From positions 18,586,087-18,650,086 of the forward strand of contig CM119266.1 of the NCBI GenBank assembly GCA_051294375.1: a stretch of DNA of 64,000 nucleotides. Reading direction: 5' to 3'. The position numbers and the translations under genes are program-made. The stretch comes from Paraspadella gotoi. Its lineage: Eukaryota > Chaetognatha. Below are positions 12,127 through 24,452 of this stretch, in pieces; positions within the stretch are counted from its first letter, which is position 1; each line of letters begins with the position of its first letter. The notes under the pieces are model-generated. The model worked only from the letters and a program-made list of their open reading frames with translations, was not told where the DNA came from and did not search any database.

Positions 12127-12419
12127 GTCTCAATGGCTGAGCAGAGCTAAATCATCTCATTCCATCCGTGCGTCCGGGTTCAAATCCCTGGGTATCCCCG
12201 GTTCTGGCTAAATGGTGACGTGCCGGTATAAACATGCCAGTGACAGGAGGCGTCCATGAGGGTCCGCAGGCCACTACGCCAGTTGGTGAGATCCCCGCGC
12301 CCGGGTATCACAAGGCTATCCTCCCATTCGCCATAGGTGCATCAATGCAGAAGGTGGAATTCGGCGGAATAAAGGCGGTGGCACTAAAAATATTAAATGG
12401 TCAGTCAGTTTGTTTAGCT
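12127..12419 (+). mobile_element. tRNA-derived SINE candidate, duplicate copy
   Basis: Same as 4108-4400, with the B box GGTTCAAATCC at 12177-12187. If the 7.4-kb duplication is an artefact this is the same locus counted twice. Confidence 0.5.
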
Positions 12420-13608
12420 TAATTACTTAGTTTAGTTTAGTTAGTTTTTAATAGTTAATGAGTTAGTTTAATTAAGTTCAGTTTTTTTTCAGTACCAAGC
12501 TAGTTAGTAAAAAGACGTGACCTTCGATATAAAACAAATAAAGTTAAAAAAATCAAAAAAACCGGGGCGGTTCGACCAGACGAGGAATATCTAGGGCAGA
12601 CACGAAAAGGGCAGAAGTTGAGAGAGGGAGACGGAGGAGAGAGGAAGAGGAAGAGGAAGGAGAGAGGGAGGAAGAGAGAGAAAGAAAGAAAAGGTGCAAA
12701 TGTTGGATGATGAGAATTGATTAGAAGGTGAAATGGAAAGAGGAAAGGGGAGGAGGAAAAGGAGTGTGAATTTTGGGAATTCTAAGAAAAATTAAGGAGA
12801 AAAAGAAAAAAAGGAAATTAAGTGGAGCGGTGGTTTTTGTCTCCAGTGAAAGGGTTACGGATGCCATAACACTGGGATTAGAGGAACGAGAGAGAGAGAG
12901 AGAGGAGAGAGAGAGACGGAGAGGAGAGAGACTAACCGATAAAGCACAAAAAAGCTTGTCTGGAGAAATCGTGACAAAAACTGAAACGTGACCAGAAAAC
13001 AGAAACGTTTCCGGATGATTGAGAAGAAAAAAACAGAAAAAATTTATAAAAGAGAGAGAGAGGGGGGGAGAGAGGAGAGAGAGAGAGAGAGAGAGAGAGA
13101 AGAGAGAGAGAGGACGAGAAGAGAGAGAACTTTTGGAATCCTGTCACGTTCCTCATCAAATAGGCAATAGACCAAAACGTTTATTCTTCTTGAACTAAAT
13201 TTTTTTAACTTAAACCGTTAAAAGCCTTTAGTTGAATTTGTCAATCAAATGTGAATTAGTGTTACAAAATAAAAAATAACTTGGAAAGGGCAATATGAGG
13301 CGGAACCAAAACTGGCCAGACATCTTAACAAAAGTAAAAAAGCCGCGCAGGTAAAAAATGGTTCCGAGTAATGAAATATCTAAAGCAGCCAACCCACCGA
13401 ACTTAAAAAATATTTCTCATTAAAATTTCATAATCATGTCGTAAAATTTCTCAGAGGAAAATAAAAGTTTCCAAAACTTTATAATTTTCTCCTTTTAAAA
13501 TATCTTTTCCCAAAACTTTGAGAGTTGACTTCTCAAGCGCAAATCAATCAGAAAAAAAAAGAAATTTTAAATAAAATTTTGTCAGTGATCACTGATCAAA
13601 CTTGAAAT

Positions 13609-13924
13609 CATTTACATTTCATTACATCATTGCAGATGGAATACGAACCAAAAATCACAAGATGGGCTTCATCCCATCGGGAAAACCAGACCGTGTCGAT
13701 GATGCAGATGACTCTGTATATATACTGAATCATTTTTGTAATGATTCATTTTTTTGTCTCAATTCTGACAACCGTCTTGCGCTTGTTCAATGACATTGAA
13801 ATAAAATCACACTTTGCTTTATGTTCGAAATCCCTGTCTACTATTTAAATGTGTGGCACCTTTTGGATTCGAACCCACCCTCGAAGAGACATATACATGA
13901 GCTAATTTCCTATATCAAAGGAGA
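13609..13924 (-). mobile_element. Minus-strand tRNA-like SINE candidate, duplicate copy
   Basis: Same as 5590-5905. The minus-strand B box GGTTCGAATCC lies near 13874. Confidence 0.38.
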
Positions 13925-14514
13925 ATGGGAGGAAAGGAAAGAGGTGAAGCAGGAGGAGGAGGAGAATGGAGGCAGGAAAGGGAAAGGGTGAAGCAGGAGG
14001 AGGGGGAGAATGGGAGGACTAAGGGGACGAGGTGAAGCAGGAGGAGGAGGAGAAGGGGAGGAAATGGAAGAGGTGGAAGCAGGAGGAGAAGGGGAGGAAA
14101 GGAAAGAAGGTGGAAGCGGAGGAGGATGAGAAGGGGAGGAAAGGGAAGAGGTGAAGTAGGAGGAGGGGGAATGAAAGGGGAGGGAAAGGGAAGAAGGTGA
14201 AGCAGGAGGAGGAGGTAGAATGGGAGGAAAGGAGAGAGGTGAAGCAGGAGGAGGAAAAGGAACAGGTTGAGGAAAGGAAGAAGGTGAAGCAGGAGGAGGA
14301 GGAGAATGGGAGGAAGGAAAGAGGTGAGCAGGAGAGAGGAGAATGGGAGGGAAAGGAAAGAAGGTGGAAGCAGGAGGAGGGGAGAAGGGGAGGAAAGGAA
14401 AGAGTTGAAGCAGGAGGAGGGGGAGAGGCGGAGGAAAGGAAAGAGGTGAAGCAGGAGGAAGGAGAATGGGAGGAAGGGAAGAGAGTGAAAAAAGCAGGAG
14501 GAGGGGGAGAAAGC
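13923..14514. repeat. Purine minisatellite, duplicate copy
   Basis: Same unit and count as 5904-6495. No length change is apparent, which is unusual for a minisatellite in two independent loci. Confidence 0.85.
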
Positions 14515-16564
14515 GGAGGAACACTGACAAACGCCGCGAGAAAAGGTTAGTTCGTTGAGGGTAAAAGGCAAAAAGTGCGCGAGGGTCTGTCCCCTGGAAT
14601 TAAGATAAGGCGACTGCCCTGATTTGGAGAACCAGCGTTTAAATTTTAAAGTTATTCGTTGATTAGCAGATGTTCCCATCCATCTTTTTACCACTAATTC
14701 TTTCCCCCTTATTTATGAAACCTTTGTTGTGCAAAAAAAAAAATATTAGGAAATAAACAATTAAATATTTCACTGTTTTTCTCGTAAATTGGGGGAGTTA
14801 GGAAGACAGTCTACTATGAAAACACACAATTTGCAGGCTGCGATATGTTCATGTATAATTTTATATAATTTCTTTTTTCATTTTTTTGACTTTTTGATTT
14901 TTGGGCTTATTTTATCAAATATTAACGTATATTATTTTTGTTAAATACTACATTCAGACTTTGGACCGTACAATATAATAGAAAAGAGAGCAATAGACTA
15001 ACAGATAAACATTATTTTCTTAAAAAATCATCTTTGACTAATCTTTGTAAAATATTTTATAATTTTTGGTAAATAAAAGCCAAAAAGCCGGGTGATATCT
15101 TTTTTTGTAATCTGTATCTCCTTCTGAACTCTTGCTTTTTCCTTTTCCTTTATTATTTTTTTTCTTTTCGGCTTTCCTTCTTTAACAATGCTACTGTATA
15201 CAGCGTTAAAATAATCTATCATAAGCCATAAGATTATGGTTTTAAAATATTTTTTTTGTTAAAATTTTTTGTTCTGAGGGTACTAGCCTAATTTAAAAGA
15301 TAGAGAAAATTTTTATCGTATCTATAATAAATATTAAAAAATTATAGAGCCATTATAAGACATTTTTTGTCGCATTACAAGTTATTACTTAAAAATGTAA
15401 ATTTTTTTTGTTTTGAGGATGTACTCACTATAAATTTTTTGACTCAACCCATTAGTTGGTCTCCCCTCCTATTGATTAATTTAATTTATCAGATTTAATC
15501 CGGGTTTACCTAGTTTTTTATTTTTAAATTACCTTTTTTTCATTTCTGGTGATCAATTTTCATTATTTAACGATTTCCGCCACGATTTTTTTTTTCGTTT
15601 CATTCCTATTCACATTTTTCACAAACCTCATAAAAATTCATAGTCCCTTTTACGTGATGCCATTCTGGCTTTTGTCTCCACATTTCTTCCTCTAAGTAAT
15701 TCCCGCCAATTAGCCTTAATGTTTCTTTAATTAAAAATTTACCCAGAATGTCTCGAGTAAATAGATTTGGCGTTTCCCTGATTTGCGCGCCGCCTGAGCC
15801 GGAGAGCCCCCCTTCCCCTTCCTTTCCCCCTTCCCCTTTCCCCCCTTTTAACTTTTCGTTTCCATTGTTTGTATCAACATGACACTAATCCACTTATTTG
15901 TATCTCAACTGCCTTTAAAAATTATTCGAATGTGAATTTTAAATATTGGCAAATAAAAAAAAATTACTTCTTCCCGACAAGAAACTCCACCTAACAAATC
16001 GTTTTTAAAAAACAAGTAATAAAACATAAAAGAAGTAAATTCCTTTTCCCTCACTTGCTTTGATATTATGTAATTTAATTATTAAACAATTATTTTCCCC
16101 CATCAGGACCTGTCGGTTCTTCTGTCATCTCCGCACAATCTATCCATTCTCGATGTTCCGAGACTCAATTCTCATCTCGGATTTTGTCAAAAAAATTCTG
16201 ACATAATTGACGCGTCCTTCTTCCGTCAAACCGTTCAAGTTTAAAAATTATAATATCATAAATAATATCGAATTGAAACTTGAGAGGCGAGAAAAAAAAA
16301 AAGGTTCTGAATGTCATAACAGTGAAGAGCTCGTGCGAAACATTGATTTGGAAAGGCATCCTTTTAGATTCTAAAAAAAATTAAGAATTAAATTTCAAAA
16401 AGATTCTAAATTTAAAATTAATTTAAATTTAAATATTTTTTTAATTTTAAAAGTTGTTTTTTTTTCTTCGAAAATGTATTTAAGCATGAATTTGTCTAAT
16501 GATCTAGTTAAAACACCGGTTTTAAACAAGATTAAAAATTTTTAACGAGGAACGAAAGTTAGGC

Positions 16565-17180
16565 CAACCTGCTATTCTTTTTCGAGCTTCTTCGGCTTAA
16601 AAAAGTCCTTGAAACCTTAAATCTTCTTCAAATCTAAAGATTTACTGGTTTAGTTACCATAACGACGACATTGTTAAAGAATTGATATCTGGTTAAATAT
16701 GGAAACATTTTCTAATTTACAACACTCCCTTAACGTTATTTAGCTCTAGATAACTACTATATATAGAAAATATTATTAACTACAGTGTGTCCCAATGGTA
16801 CTGTCGGTTAACCTTTACATATTGTGCGGAACTGTGTTATTAAATCTTATTTCTGAGATAACAAAGTCAAAGTTAAGTTCTTACCATTTATGATACTATA
16901 TTTCGAATTCAATTTTTATCAATTTTTCTTAGCAGAACATTTTATTTAAATTAGTGATCATTTCTCACTTTTTGAATTTTTAGATAATTTTTTTTATTTT
17001 AAAATAGATTATATTAAACAAATTATATAAAAAAATATTTTAAATATATATTAATTATTTAAATTTAATTTGTATTAAATAAGTGAATTAATAAAATATA
17101 TTTTAAATTATTAAAAAAAAAAATACAAAAATTGATAAAATATAAAATTGCTAATTAATTTGATATTTAAATTTTATTAT
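16565..17180. other. AT-rich spacer
   Basis: Unique, strongly AT-rich sequence after the end of duplication copy 2. No feature seen. Confidence 0.6.
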
Positions 17181-17187
17181 TTGAAGT

Positions 17188-17214
17188 TTGAAGCTCTCGT
17201 CTCTCTCTCTATGC

Positions 17215-17246
<32 letters not shown>

Positions 17247-17440
17247 CTCTCTCCTCTCTCGTCTCTCTCTCTCTGCATGTTTTAGCGAGCATAGTCTTTT
17301 CGTTTCAACATCCGTGGCCCTTTTTATCCGTGTGAACGGGCGGAGGATGTTTGTAGAGAAATGGAGGAAAAGAGAAGAAAGAGTATCTCTCTCTNNNNNN
17401 NNNNNNNNNNNNNNNNNNNGAGAGAGAGAGAGAGTAATTC
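17188..17440. repeat. CT tract, 25-N gap and GA restart
   Basis: (CT)n at 17197-17275 and a short CT run before the gap (17395-17419). The sequence after the gap begins with (GA)n. A switch from CT to GA exactly at a join suggests that contigs ending in dinucleotide repeats were joined, possibly in the wrong orientation. Confidence 0.8.
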
Positions 17441-17629
17441 GATAAACCCCGTGTTGATGGTGTTTAAGAGATATCCCTAAGTTGTCCCATTTTTCTTTTT
17501 TTCTCTTTCTTTTTAATCCTTTTTTTCCTGGTTTGACTTTTTTCTTTTACTTAGTATATTTATAATTCTTTGAAAGACTCATGTCAAATTAAAATTCTCT
17601 TATTTCTGTCAGTAATTGTTACTTATCTT

Positions 17630-17960
17630 TAAAATTAAAAAAAAAGAAGATATTAATAGATGTCGCAAACTTGAAATAATGGAGATAGAAAATATAATGC
17701 AAATCCCGAAGACAAAGAAAAGGAGGAATAGAGTTTTAGGAGGAAATGTTGAGATCGATCCGAGGGAAGGCGTTGACCCGGAAGAAAGAAATGGGGCGAA
17801 AGAAAAAAAGGAGGAAAGAAAGAAAGAAAAAGGAGAACCCAAGAAAAAAATGGGAGCGAAAAAGGGAAAAGAAAGGAGGAAAAAGAAGAAGGAAAAAGAA
17901 GAGAAATGTAAAACGGAGGAAGAAAAAAAGGAAAAATTTTAGGATAAAAAGAAAATTGAA
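17630..17960. repeat. Lysine/glutamate-frame purine tract
   Basis: About 330 bp of AAG/GAA/GGA-rich purine sequence, open in several plus and minus frames. Without splice sites, sequence complexity or codon bias I treat it as low-complexity DNA, not a charged protein. Confidence 0.65.
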
Positions 17961-19057
17961 AAAAACCGTTCAAACTTTTGTACTGCTTCCTGACAAAGAC
18001 ATTCCAAGATCGAAAAGCGCTTTAAAAATGTTGAACGTTAAAGATTTCCCAGTTTCCCGTACAAGAGCGCTTTGTTACTGTTTCAATGTACAGGGAGGCT
18101 ATTTGATATCAAGTTTCAGGCAAATGAATAACTATTTTTTTCAATATAAGAAAAACGAATGGTAACGATCGTGCGGAACAAGCATAAATGATGCTAAAAA
18201 ATAATAGAATTAAGAATGATTTTTTCGGCGCTCCTGGTATTGCAGGCTCATCTGCTGAGTGCTCTAAGCTCTCTCTCTGCTCGTCTTCTCGTCTCGGGGT
18301 CGTCGCTCTCATGTTCTCGTCTCTCTCTCTCCTCTAAAACTCTCCACTAAGGAAGAACCACGGCGCACACCCGCCTTGACACTGCTTACCGCAGGCATCT
18401 TTACTGCTTGTTTTTCCTAATTATGCGATGAAAGCCGTTTGATTTTACTCTTCAAGACGACATCTTTTTATCCAGTCGCAAACTAATTTCCCACATTCGG
18501 CTAAAAAAAAACAAACCAGGATTAGGGCGGGAAAGTTGAAAGTTTGTAATCGAATTTGGAAAGCGATCTCTTAATTTGAAAAAAAGGTTTTTTTTGTTAG
18601 TTACAATTAATATCTATGATAAATAATATATGTGTCTGTCTCCCTACTCCTTATGTCGTGGTCTTCCACAATAATATTATTTGCTAACCTCAGCTTTTCA
18701 GTTGTTAATTCTTTGTCAAAGTAAATCTAAAAATAATATGAAAAATAAGTCAGCAATCGGAAAAATCGGCATTGTTAATGTTTAAGTCTTTGCATGAGTA
18801 TTCAGTAACTTATATTTCGCTTTACAAGATTAATCAACCGAATTTAACTTTGTTTTTTTACAAAATCGGCTTAGCTAGAGATTCTTAGTGACCCAAGGTC
18901 TAGGTGGTAGATTTTTTAGGGATCCTTTTATCATTTTTTTCTTTTATTACTAATTTTTTTCTAATTAAGGTTTTTAAATTAAATTAAATGGCTCCATGCA
19001 GCGGGAGGGGTGAGGCAGTGGGAAAGAGGCTGCTGGAAAAGAAAGAGAGGATAAAGG

Positions 19058-19088
<31 letters not shown>

Positions 19089-19150
19089 CAGAGGGAGAGA
19101 GAAGAGCGAGAGTAGCTCAGAGTTTAGCCAGAGTTGCCGCGCGATCAAAT
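17961..19150. other. Spacer with short CT/GA runs
   Basis: Mostly AT-rich. A GC-normal patch at 18225-18330 carries CTCGTC-type sequence, and a GA run lies at 19055-19090. No exon or transposon end is supported. Confidence 0.5.
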
Positions 19151-20058
19151 AGGGAAAGAGAGAGGGGAATGGGAGAGGAGAACGTTTTGGTTTTTCAATA
19201 ATTTTTATGAGAGAAAAGAATGTCAACTAACTTGCATCTACAAATTTTGACTGCGCGAAGTGAAATTTACCGCAAAAAAAAAGCACGCAGGAAAGTGATC
19301 GCGATACGGCAAGCAGAAAAAGAAAAGAAAAAAGAAAAAAAGAAAAGGAAAAAGAAGAAATGTTTAATAGAAGAAATTGTTCGAATGAATAGAAGAATCC
19401 TAATCTAAAAAGGAAGATTTAGATTAAGCTTCTTGAAGGCACTTGCTGACAAGGTGCGACTGTCATTTTCAGCGCTTCACTTTCAAAAGCGGCCCGCACC
19501 CGTGAATCCTTATTCCTGAATTTCTAAACCGCTAACCTAGTTTTTAAACCCTTGACCTTAAATTCGCATCTTTAATTACTTAAGACCCTAACAACGAGGA
19601 TGGGTCGCTTTTGGGAAAAAATAGGTCCCGTTAATTTTCAAGTAATCCAAAAATTGGGTAATGAGTGTACAGCAGAGTAAAAAATGCAGATATAGGTAAA
19701 AGATAAGTGTAGGTAAGAGTGCATGCGGAAGTGTTATATTAGTGACAATGCATACTAAATGTCATGCTCTAGAACCTTTCTGCTTATGCTTTAGTAATTT
19801 AATGCTTACGTATTGTCCTTATAATATTGAATAGTTGGGAATTCTGGAATCACCACTCGCTAGTCTCGTCTGTGGTGTCTCTCGTCTCTCTCTGCCGATG
19901 CTGTTGCAGGTTTGTCCTTGCCGTTGAAGCGTTCATTAGTCTTTATGCAAGTAGGGACTGTTACTGCATGAGGGTTGCTATTCGTCTCGTACTTTCCGTT
20001 TTTTTGAATCGGTTACTTGGCCTTCCTTAGAGAAAGGCAATAAACTGTCAACTACGAG
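19150..20058. repeat. Repeat unit U, first fragment (U0)
   Basis: Matches 20084-20745 and 24463-25255 with scattered indels. It carries one copy of the telomere-like MITE candidate (19478-19623) and ends at a 25-N gap. The sequence after the gap repeats the same text, so the two contig ends overlap but were not merged. Confidence 0.8.
19478..19623. mobile_element. MITE candidate with telomere-like interior
   Basis: The left end CAAAAGCGGCCC and the reverse complement of the right end (CAAAAGCGACCC) match at 11 of 12 positions. The interior is degenerate CCTAA/CTAAACC-type sequence (CTAAACCGCTAACC, GACCCTAAC). Related copies are at about 20190-20340 and 24752-24885 (same unit U) and, independently, at 51163-51456 and 59952-60160. 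It has no coding capacity; I could not see target-site duplications. Confidence 0.5.
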
Positions 20059-20083
20059 NNNNNNNNNNNNNNNNNNNNNNNNN
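20059..20083. other. Assembly gap, 25 N
   Basis: Joins two overlapping copies of the same sequence (U0 and U1), so the true distance is probably negative. Confidence 0.95.
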
Positions 20084-20932
20084 TTCGAATAATAGAAGAT
20101 TGTCGGGAAGAGAATTAATCTAAAAAGGAAGATTTAGATTAAGCTTCTTAATGCACTTGCTGACAAGTGCGACTGATCATTTCAGCGCTTACTTTCAAAA
20201 AGCGGCCCGACGCCGGTGAATCCTGTATTCCTGAATTTCTAAACCGTAACCCTAATTTTTAAGACCCTTGACCTTAAATTCGGCATCTTAATTACTTAAA
20301 CCCTACAAAGAGGATGGGTCTGCGTTTGGGAAAAAATAGGTCCCTTATTTTCAAGTAATCCAAAAATATGGTAATAGTGATACAGAGAGTAAAAAATGCA
20401 GATATAGTAAAGAGAAAAGTTGTAGTAAGAGTGCTATCCGGAAGTGTTATATTATGACAATGCAACTAAATGTCTGCTCTAGAACCTTTCTGCTTATGCT
20501 TTTTAGAAATTTAAATGCTTACGTATTTCCTTATAAATATTGGAATGTTAATCCCTACTCGCTAGTCTCGCTGTTGTCTCTCTCTCTCTCTGCCATCTTG
20601 CAGGTTTGTCCTTGCCTTGAAGGCTTCATTATTTTATCAAGTAGGGACTGTTACGCGAGGTTCTACGTCTACTTTCCGTTTTTTTAAATCGGTTACTGCG
20701 CCTTCCTTTAAGAAGGCAATAAACTTCAACTACGAATTGTATTTTGCGAAAAAACTCCCCTCCCCCCCCTCTCTCGTGCTCGTGCGTCTGCTCGGCTGCT
20801 GCTGCGCTCTCTCTCTCTTTCTCCTCTCTCTCTCTCTCTCTTCTGGGCGGTGCAAAAAGAAGCGATTCGGAGGCAGTTGTCTATCTATTGGCCCGCGCCC
20901 ACGCTGCTGCTCTCGTCTCTGCGTCGTCTCTC

Positions 20933-20982
<50 letters not shown>

Positions 20983-21177
20983 CTCCTTCGCTCTCTCTCT
21001 TCTCTCTCTCTCTGTCACTTCTGAACTTCCGAAACAAATTCTTTTTTCATTTTTATGATCTCATTGATATCGTTCCATGTTTCGTCGTCGTCGTCGTCGT
21101 CGTCATTGCTATCATCATCCTCATCAACATCAGCATGATCCCAATCTCCAGTCGATACCCTTTACACGTTTCACCAG

Positions 21178-21260
21178 TGCCAAGGAACTTTTCTCCCGGT
21201 GCAAAACCAAGTCGAGCCGATTATGTGTGGATTCGTATGCGCCCTCGTTTTGTGTGTGAG
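21178..21260 (+). other. Possible mini-exon in unit U
   Basis: An 83-bp GC-normal stretch follows TTTCACCAG and ends at a consensus donor, TGT|GTGAGT. The donor is kept in all three copies (also near 25796 and 35858). Two frames are open (one containing ADYVWIRMRPRF, one SRLCVDSYAPSF) and the copies differ by indels, so the frame cannot be fixed. The acceptor is pyrimidine-poor. Not recognised; weak. Confidence 0.2.
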
Positions 21261-21984
21261 TGCGGTAATGATTCGATGCTTGCCAAGATTTTTTTTAAAC
21301 TCTAACAAAAGCAAAATAAATAAACAAAACGAAAAGCACTCTAATAATAATAAAAAGGAAATATATTTAAATTTATGTGGTCTCTTAATATATTTTTATA
21401 TTAATTAGACTAATTATTTGTTTCAGAGTCATGATTTTGGCAGAAGATTTATTAATTAGACTAATTCTAATAGTCTATTCTATCCCTTTTAATCAAATTA
21501 CCCAAATCCCATTCTCATTTATTGTCCCCAATACCCAATACCTTGCCAAGTCAAACGATTCAGATGTTATCCGTCGTATCACAATCACATTCGGCTCACC
21601 GTCATCACTAAAATTTCCTGTTTCATCAGCATTATCATCATCATCGCTACAACCGTTATCTTTGTCACTGTCATTTTCTGTTTAATATATCCTTTTAACT
21701 CCCATCTTTTTCGCCACGTCAATCTCTGTCACAATCATTTCTTTTCCCATAATCTCTATCACTATCGTCTGTCTCATCATCGATTTTATCAGCTTCAAGT
21801 CAACGACCTTTTCATTTCCTCCTAAAAAAAATATTTCGTCGCCTCTCGATAAAGAATTAGATAACATTTCAACTTTTTCATTTTAAACTAAATTTAAATT
21901 TAAAATTTTTCATAAAAAAAAAAACCCACAAAATAACAGTTAGTAAAAATGTAAAAAAAAAATGGTAGATAAGTTTTTGACCTT

Positions 21985-22200
21985 TGGGGTAGACAGATCC
22001 AGGGCATTCAACCCGACCAGATAGCTCCTATCCCTGGTTTTGCGTCCTCACGTGCCACTACAAGTAGATTCGCAGGATTCCAACCTAACATTAATTTTTT
22101 TGAAAAAAAAATCAACCTGTCAGGAGAGCGATGGGAGCCTTAGCCACCATAGTCTGTTAAAAGTCAGTGCAAGATAGCTTATACTGACTAAATACATAAT
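21985..22200. other. Conserved GC-normal block, possible SINE body
   Basis: A non-repetitive island in AT-rich surroundings, kept in three copies (here, about 26510-26710 and 36650-36890). Landmarks are CAGGGCATTCAACCCG, CTCACGTGCCACTACAAG and TTAGCCACCATAGTC. No clear pol III boxes or reading frame. Confidence 0.35.
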
Positions 22201-22313
22201 TTTTAAAATGTTGTACCAATTCAGATATTAATATTGTATTAATATGAGTATTAGTATGAATTAGCATTAATTAATAATAACAGTATAATCTCAGAATTTT
22301 TTAAAAGACATTT

Positions 22314-22613
22314 TTGACCACGGTACGCACCAAAGCGACAAGAAAAAAACGCAGTCTCGGACGAGTTAAACTCAAAACTATAAAAAAAAAAGAACAAGTT
22401 AATTGGAATAAACGAAGTTCGCTTCTTTCTGGAGACAAATACAAAAATGGACCGATTTATGAGCAACTCGCTTCGAAATACAGACGACGACAGAATCTAA
22501 GGAGGCCAGAGTACGACAAAGCGTATAGAATGACTGGGGCTTCGGACGATGTCAATAAAAAGGGCGAAAGAGAATTCAATTTTATATTTCATGTACAAGT
22601 ACATTTTATTTAG
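22314..22613 (+). CDS. Doubtful 99-residue basic frame
   Basis: An uninterrupted frame from ATG, rich in lysine and arginine, with a non-repetitive second half (around IYEQLASKYRRRQNL and AYRMTGASDDVNKKG). It could be a small exon fragment. Against this, the matching sequence at about 26860-27130 and 37030-37330 keeps no common frame, and no splice sites or regulatory context are visible. Function unknown; more likely a chance frame in the copy with the fewest indels. Confidence 0.15.
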   Translation: MTTVRTKATRKKRSLGRVKLKTIKKKEQVNWNKRSSLLSGDKYKNGPIYEQLASKYRRRQNLRRPEYDKAYRMTGASDDVNKKGEREFNFIFHVQVHFI

Positions 22614-22718
22614 ACCAATATGGAAAAAACCATGCCTGCGAATTTAAAAAAAAACGAAGAATACTACGAACACCCGTTAATTGACCTTGTCGAGTTTTTA
22701 TCAATCTCTTCTCTGTGT

Positions 22719-23542
22719 NNNNNNNNNNNNNNNNNNNNNNNNNNNNNNNNNNNNNNNNNNNNNNNNNNNNNNNNNNNNNNNNNNNNNNNNNNNNNNNNNN
22801 NNNNNNNNNNNNNNNNNNNNNNNNNNNNNNNNNNNNNNNNNNNNNNNNNNNNNNNNNNNNNNNNNNNNNNNNNNNNNNNNNNNNNNNNNNNNNNNNNNNN
22901 NNNNNNNNNNNNNNNNNNNNNNNNNNNNNNNNNNNNNNNNNNNNNNNNNNNNNNNNNNNNNNNNNNNNNNNNNNNNNNNNNNNNNNNNNNNNNNNNNNNN
23001 NNNNNNNNNNNNNNNNNNNNNNNNNNNNNNNNNNNNNNNNNNNNNNNNNNNNNNNNNNNNNNNNNNNNNNNNNNNNNNNNNNNNNNNNNNNNNNNNNNNN
23101 NNNNNNNNNNNNNNNNNNNNNNNNNNNNNNNNNNNNNNNNNNNNNNNNNNNNNNNNNNNNNNNNNNNNNNNNNNNNNNNNNNNNNNNNNNNNNNNNNNNN
23201 NNNNNNNNNNNNNNNNNNNNNNNNNNNNNNNNNNNNNNNNNNNNNNNNNNNNNNNNNNNNNNNNNNNNNNNNNNNNNNNNNNNNNNNNNNNNNNNNNNNN
23301 NNNNNNNNNNNNNNNNNNNNNNNNNNNNNNNNNNNNNNNNNNNNNNNNNNNNNNNNNNNNNNNNNNNNNNNNNNNNNNNNNNNNNNNNNNNNNNNNNNNN
23401 NNNNNNNNNNNNNNNNNNNNNNNNNNNNNNNNNNNNNNNNNNNNNNNNNNNNNNNNNNNNNNNNNNNNNNNNNNNNNNNNNNNNNNNNNNNNNNNNNNNN
23501 NNNNNNNNNNNNNNNNNNNNNNNNNNNNNNNNNNNNNNNNNN
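22719..23542. other. Assembly gap, 824 N
   Basis: Missing part of unit U copy 1. The corresponding sequence in copy 2 is roughly 27225-27760 and contains no recognisable gene. Confidence 0.95.
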
Positions 23543-24123
23543 TTTTTTTTTGTTTTTTTTTTATTTGACGTGGATCCTTTTTTGGTTCTACAACTGAAAC
23601 TAAAGTTGTAATTGGAGGAGTTAGTCTAAATTAAGACAAGTTAAGAATGTGACACAGTTTTTTTCCTTCGTAATCCCATAATGTAGTACTTAAATTTGTA
23701 TTTTTTTATGATTTTTACGTCAAAGTTGATTAAAATTGATTTACCGAATTGTTTTCGAATTATTCTGACGGGAAGAAACTTTTGTGAAGATTCATCATCG
23801 GACTTTTATTCATTTGAATATTTATTCATTGACAAATAAAACATTTCACTACGTATCTATTCATTTAATTCATTGATCGATATTTATTATTCATTGCCTT
23901 TCCTTTTCAGCTATCATGAGTTATTAATGATTATAGGAGAGGTATTGGGTTACTGATAGGTTATGTGGTTCTTGATCATTGTGTTTCTCTTTTGATCTAT
24001 TACAGTGTAGATTCCAGGGTGCACTGTCAATACACGGTCGCCCGTGATCAATCATTCCCTGGTTGGAACGAGACTTTCTGCCACGCCTTGACTCTCGTTG
24101 ACACTCCTTTTGTCACCCCAAAC

Positions 24124-24452
24124 TCATGTGTCAGGGGGTACGCAGGATTTGCCCCCTAACACTGGTGCATCGTCCTTTATCCACACTGAGTGGAGAGCCC
24201 GTTGTGTGTTGACAATTTGCCACTCCTCTCTTTGGAGTGCTGCTCCACTGTCTCTCAGTCTGTCGAGACTGTCCTGCAAAATGTAAACCACAAACATTCG
24301 TCAGCAGTCCTATTGGATTCAACAGGGCTGTCAAGAAAAATAATCTTTTCATCAGTTTTCACTTGTGGGCTTTGCCTGGATCTTTCCGCCAAAGACAGAG
24401 ATTGCTAGCGCGATAGACCTGGTGGATCTGGCAAGAAATATTGTGCAATTCA
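24124..24452 (-). pseudogene. Minus-strand coding-like block, copy 1 (5' cut by gap)
   Basis: On the minus strand a GC-normal, non-repetitive segment reads as protein-like text. The 3' half is open over 54 codons, including RLRDSGAALQREEWQIV and HSVWIKDDAPVLGGKS, and stops at TGA 24124-24126 after PPDT. The 5' half reads in another register (DSPVESNRTADE). The start is lost in the 10-N gap at 24453-24462. Copy 2 (28399-28774) has its indels in different places yet shares the same text and the same stop, which suggests sequencing indels in one genuine frame. Product not recognised; it could be the last exon of a gene or a transposon remnant. Confidence 0.35.

Larger units (their letters stand above)
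20084..24452. repeat. Repeat unit U, copy 1 (partial)
   Basis: Colinear with 24463-28755 and, more noisily, with about 35.5-39.2 kb. Landmarks in order: MITE candidate, CT tract with the CGTGCTCGTGCGTCTGC motif, CGT and CAT trinucleotides, an AT-rich part, a GC-normal block (CAGGGCATTCAACCCG), an 824-N gap (22719-23542) and a coding-looking block at its right end. The differences are mostly one-base indels inside and outside runs, the profile of long-read error rather than selection. Confidence 0.85.

Noticed and set aside
17616-18165. Lys/Glu/Arg-rich frames of 108 and 139 residues
   Set aside because: Low-complexity purine tract open in several frames on both strands.
22620-23611. Long frames across the 824-N gap
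   Set aside because: Almost entirely N; there is no evidence beyond a few residues at each side.
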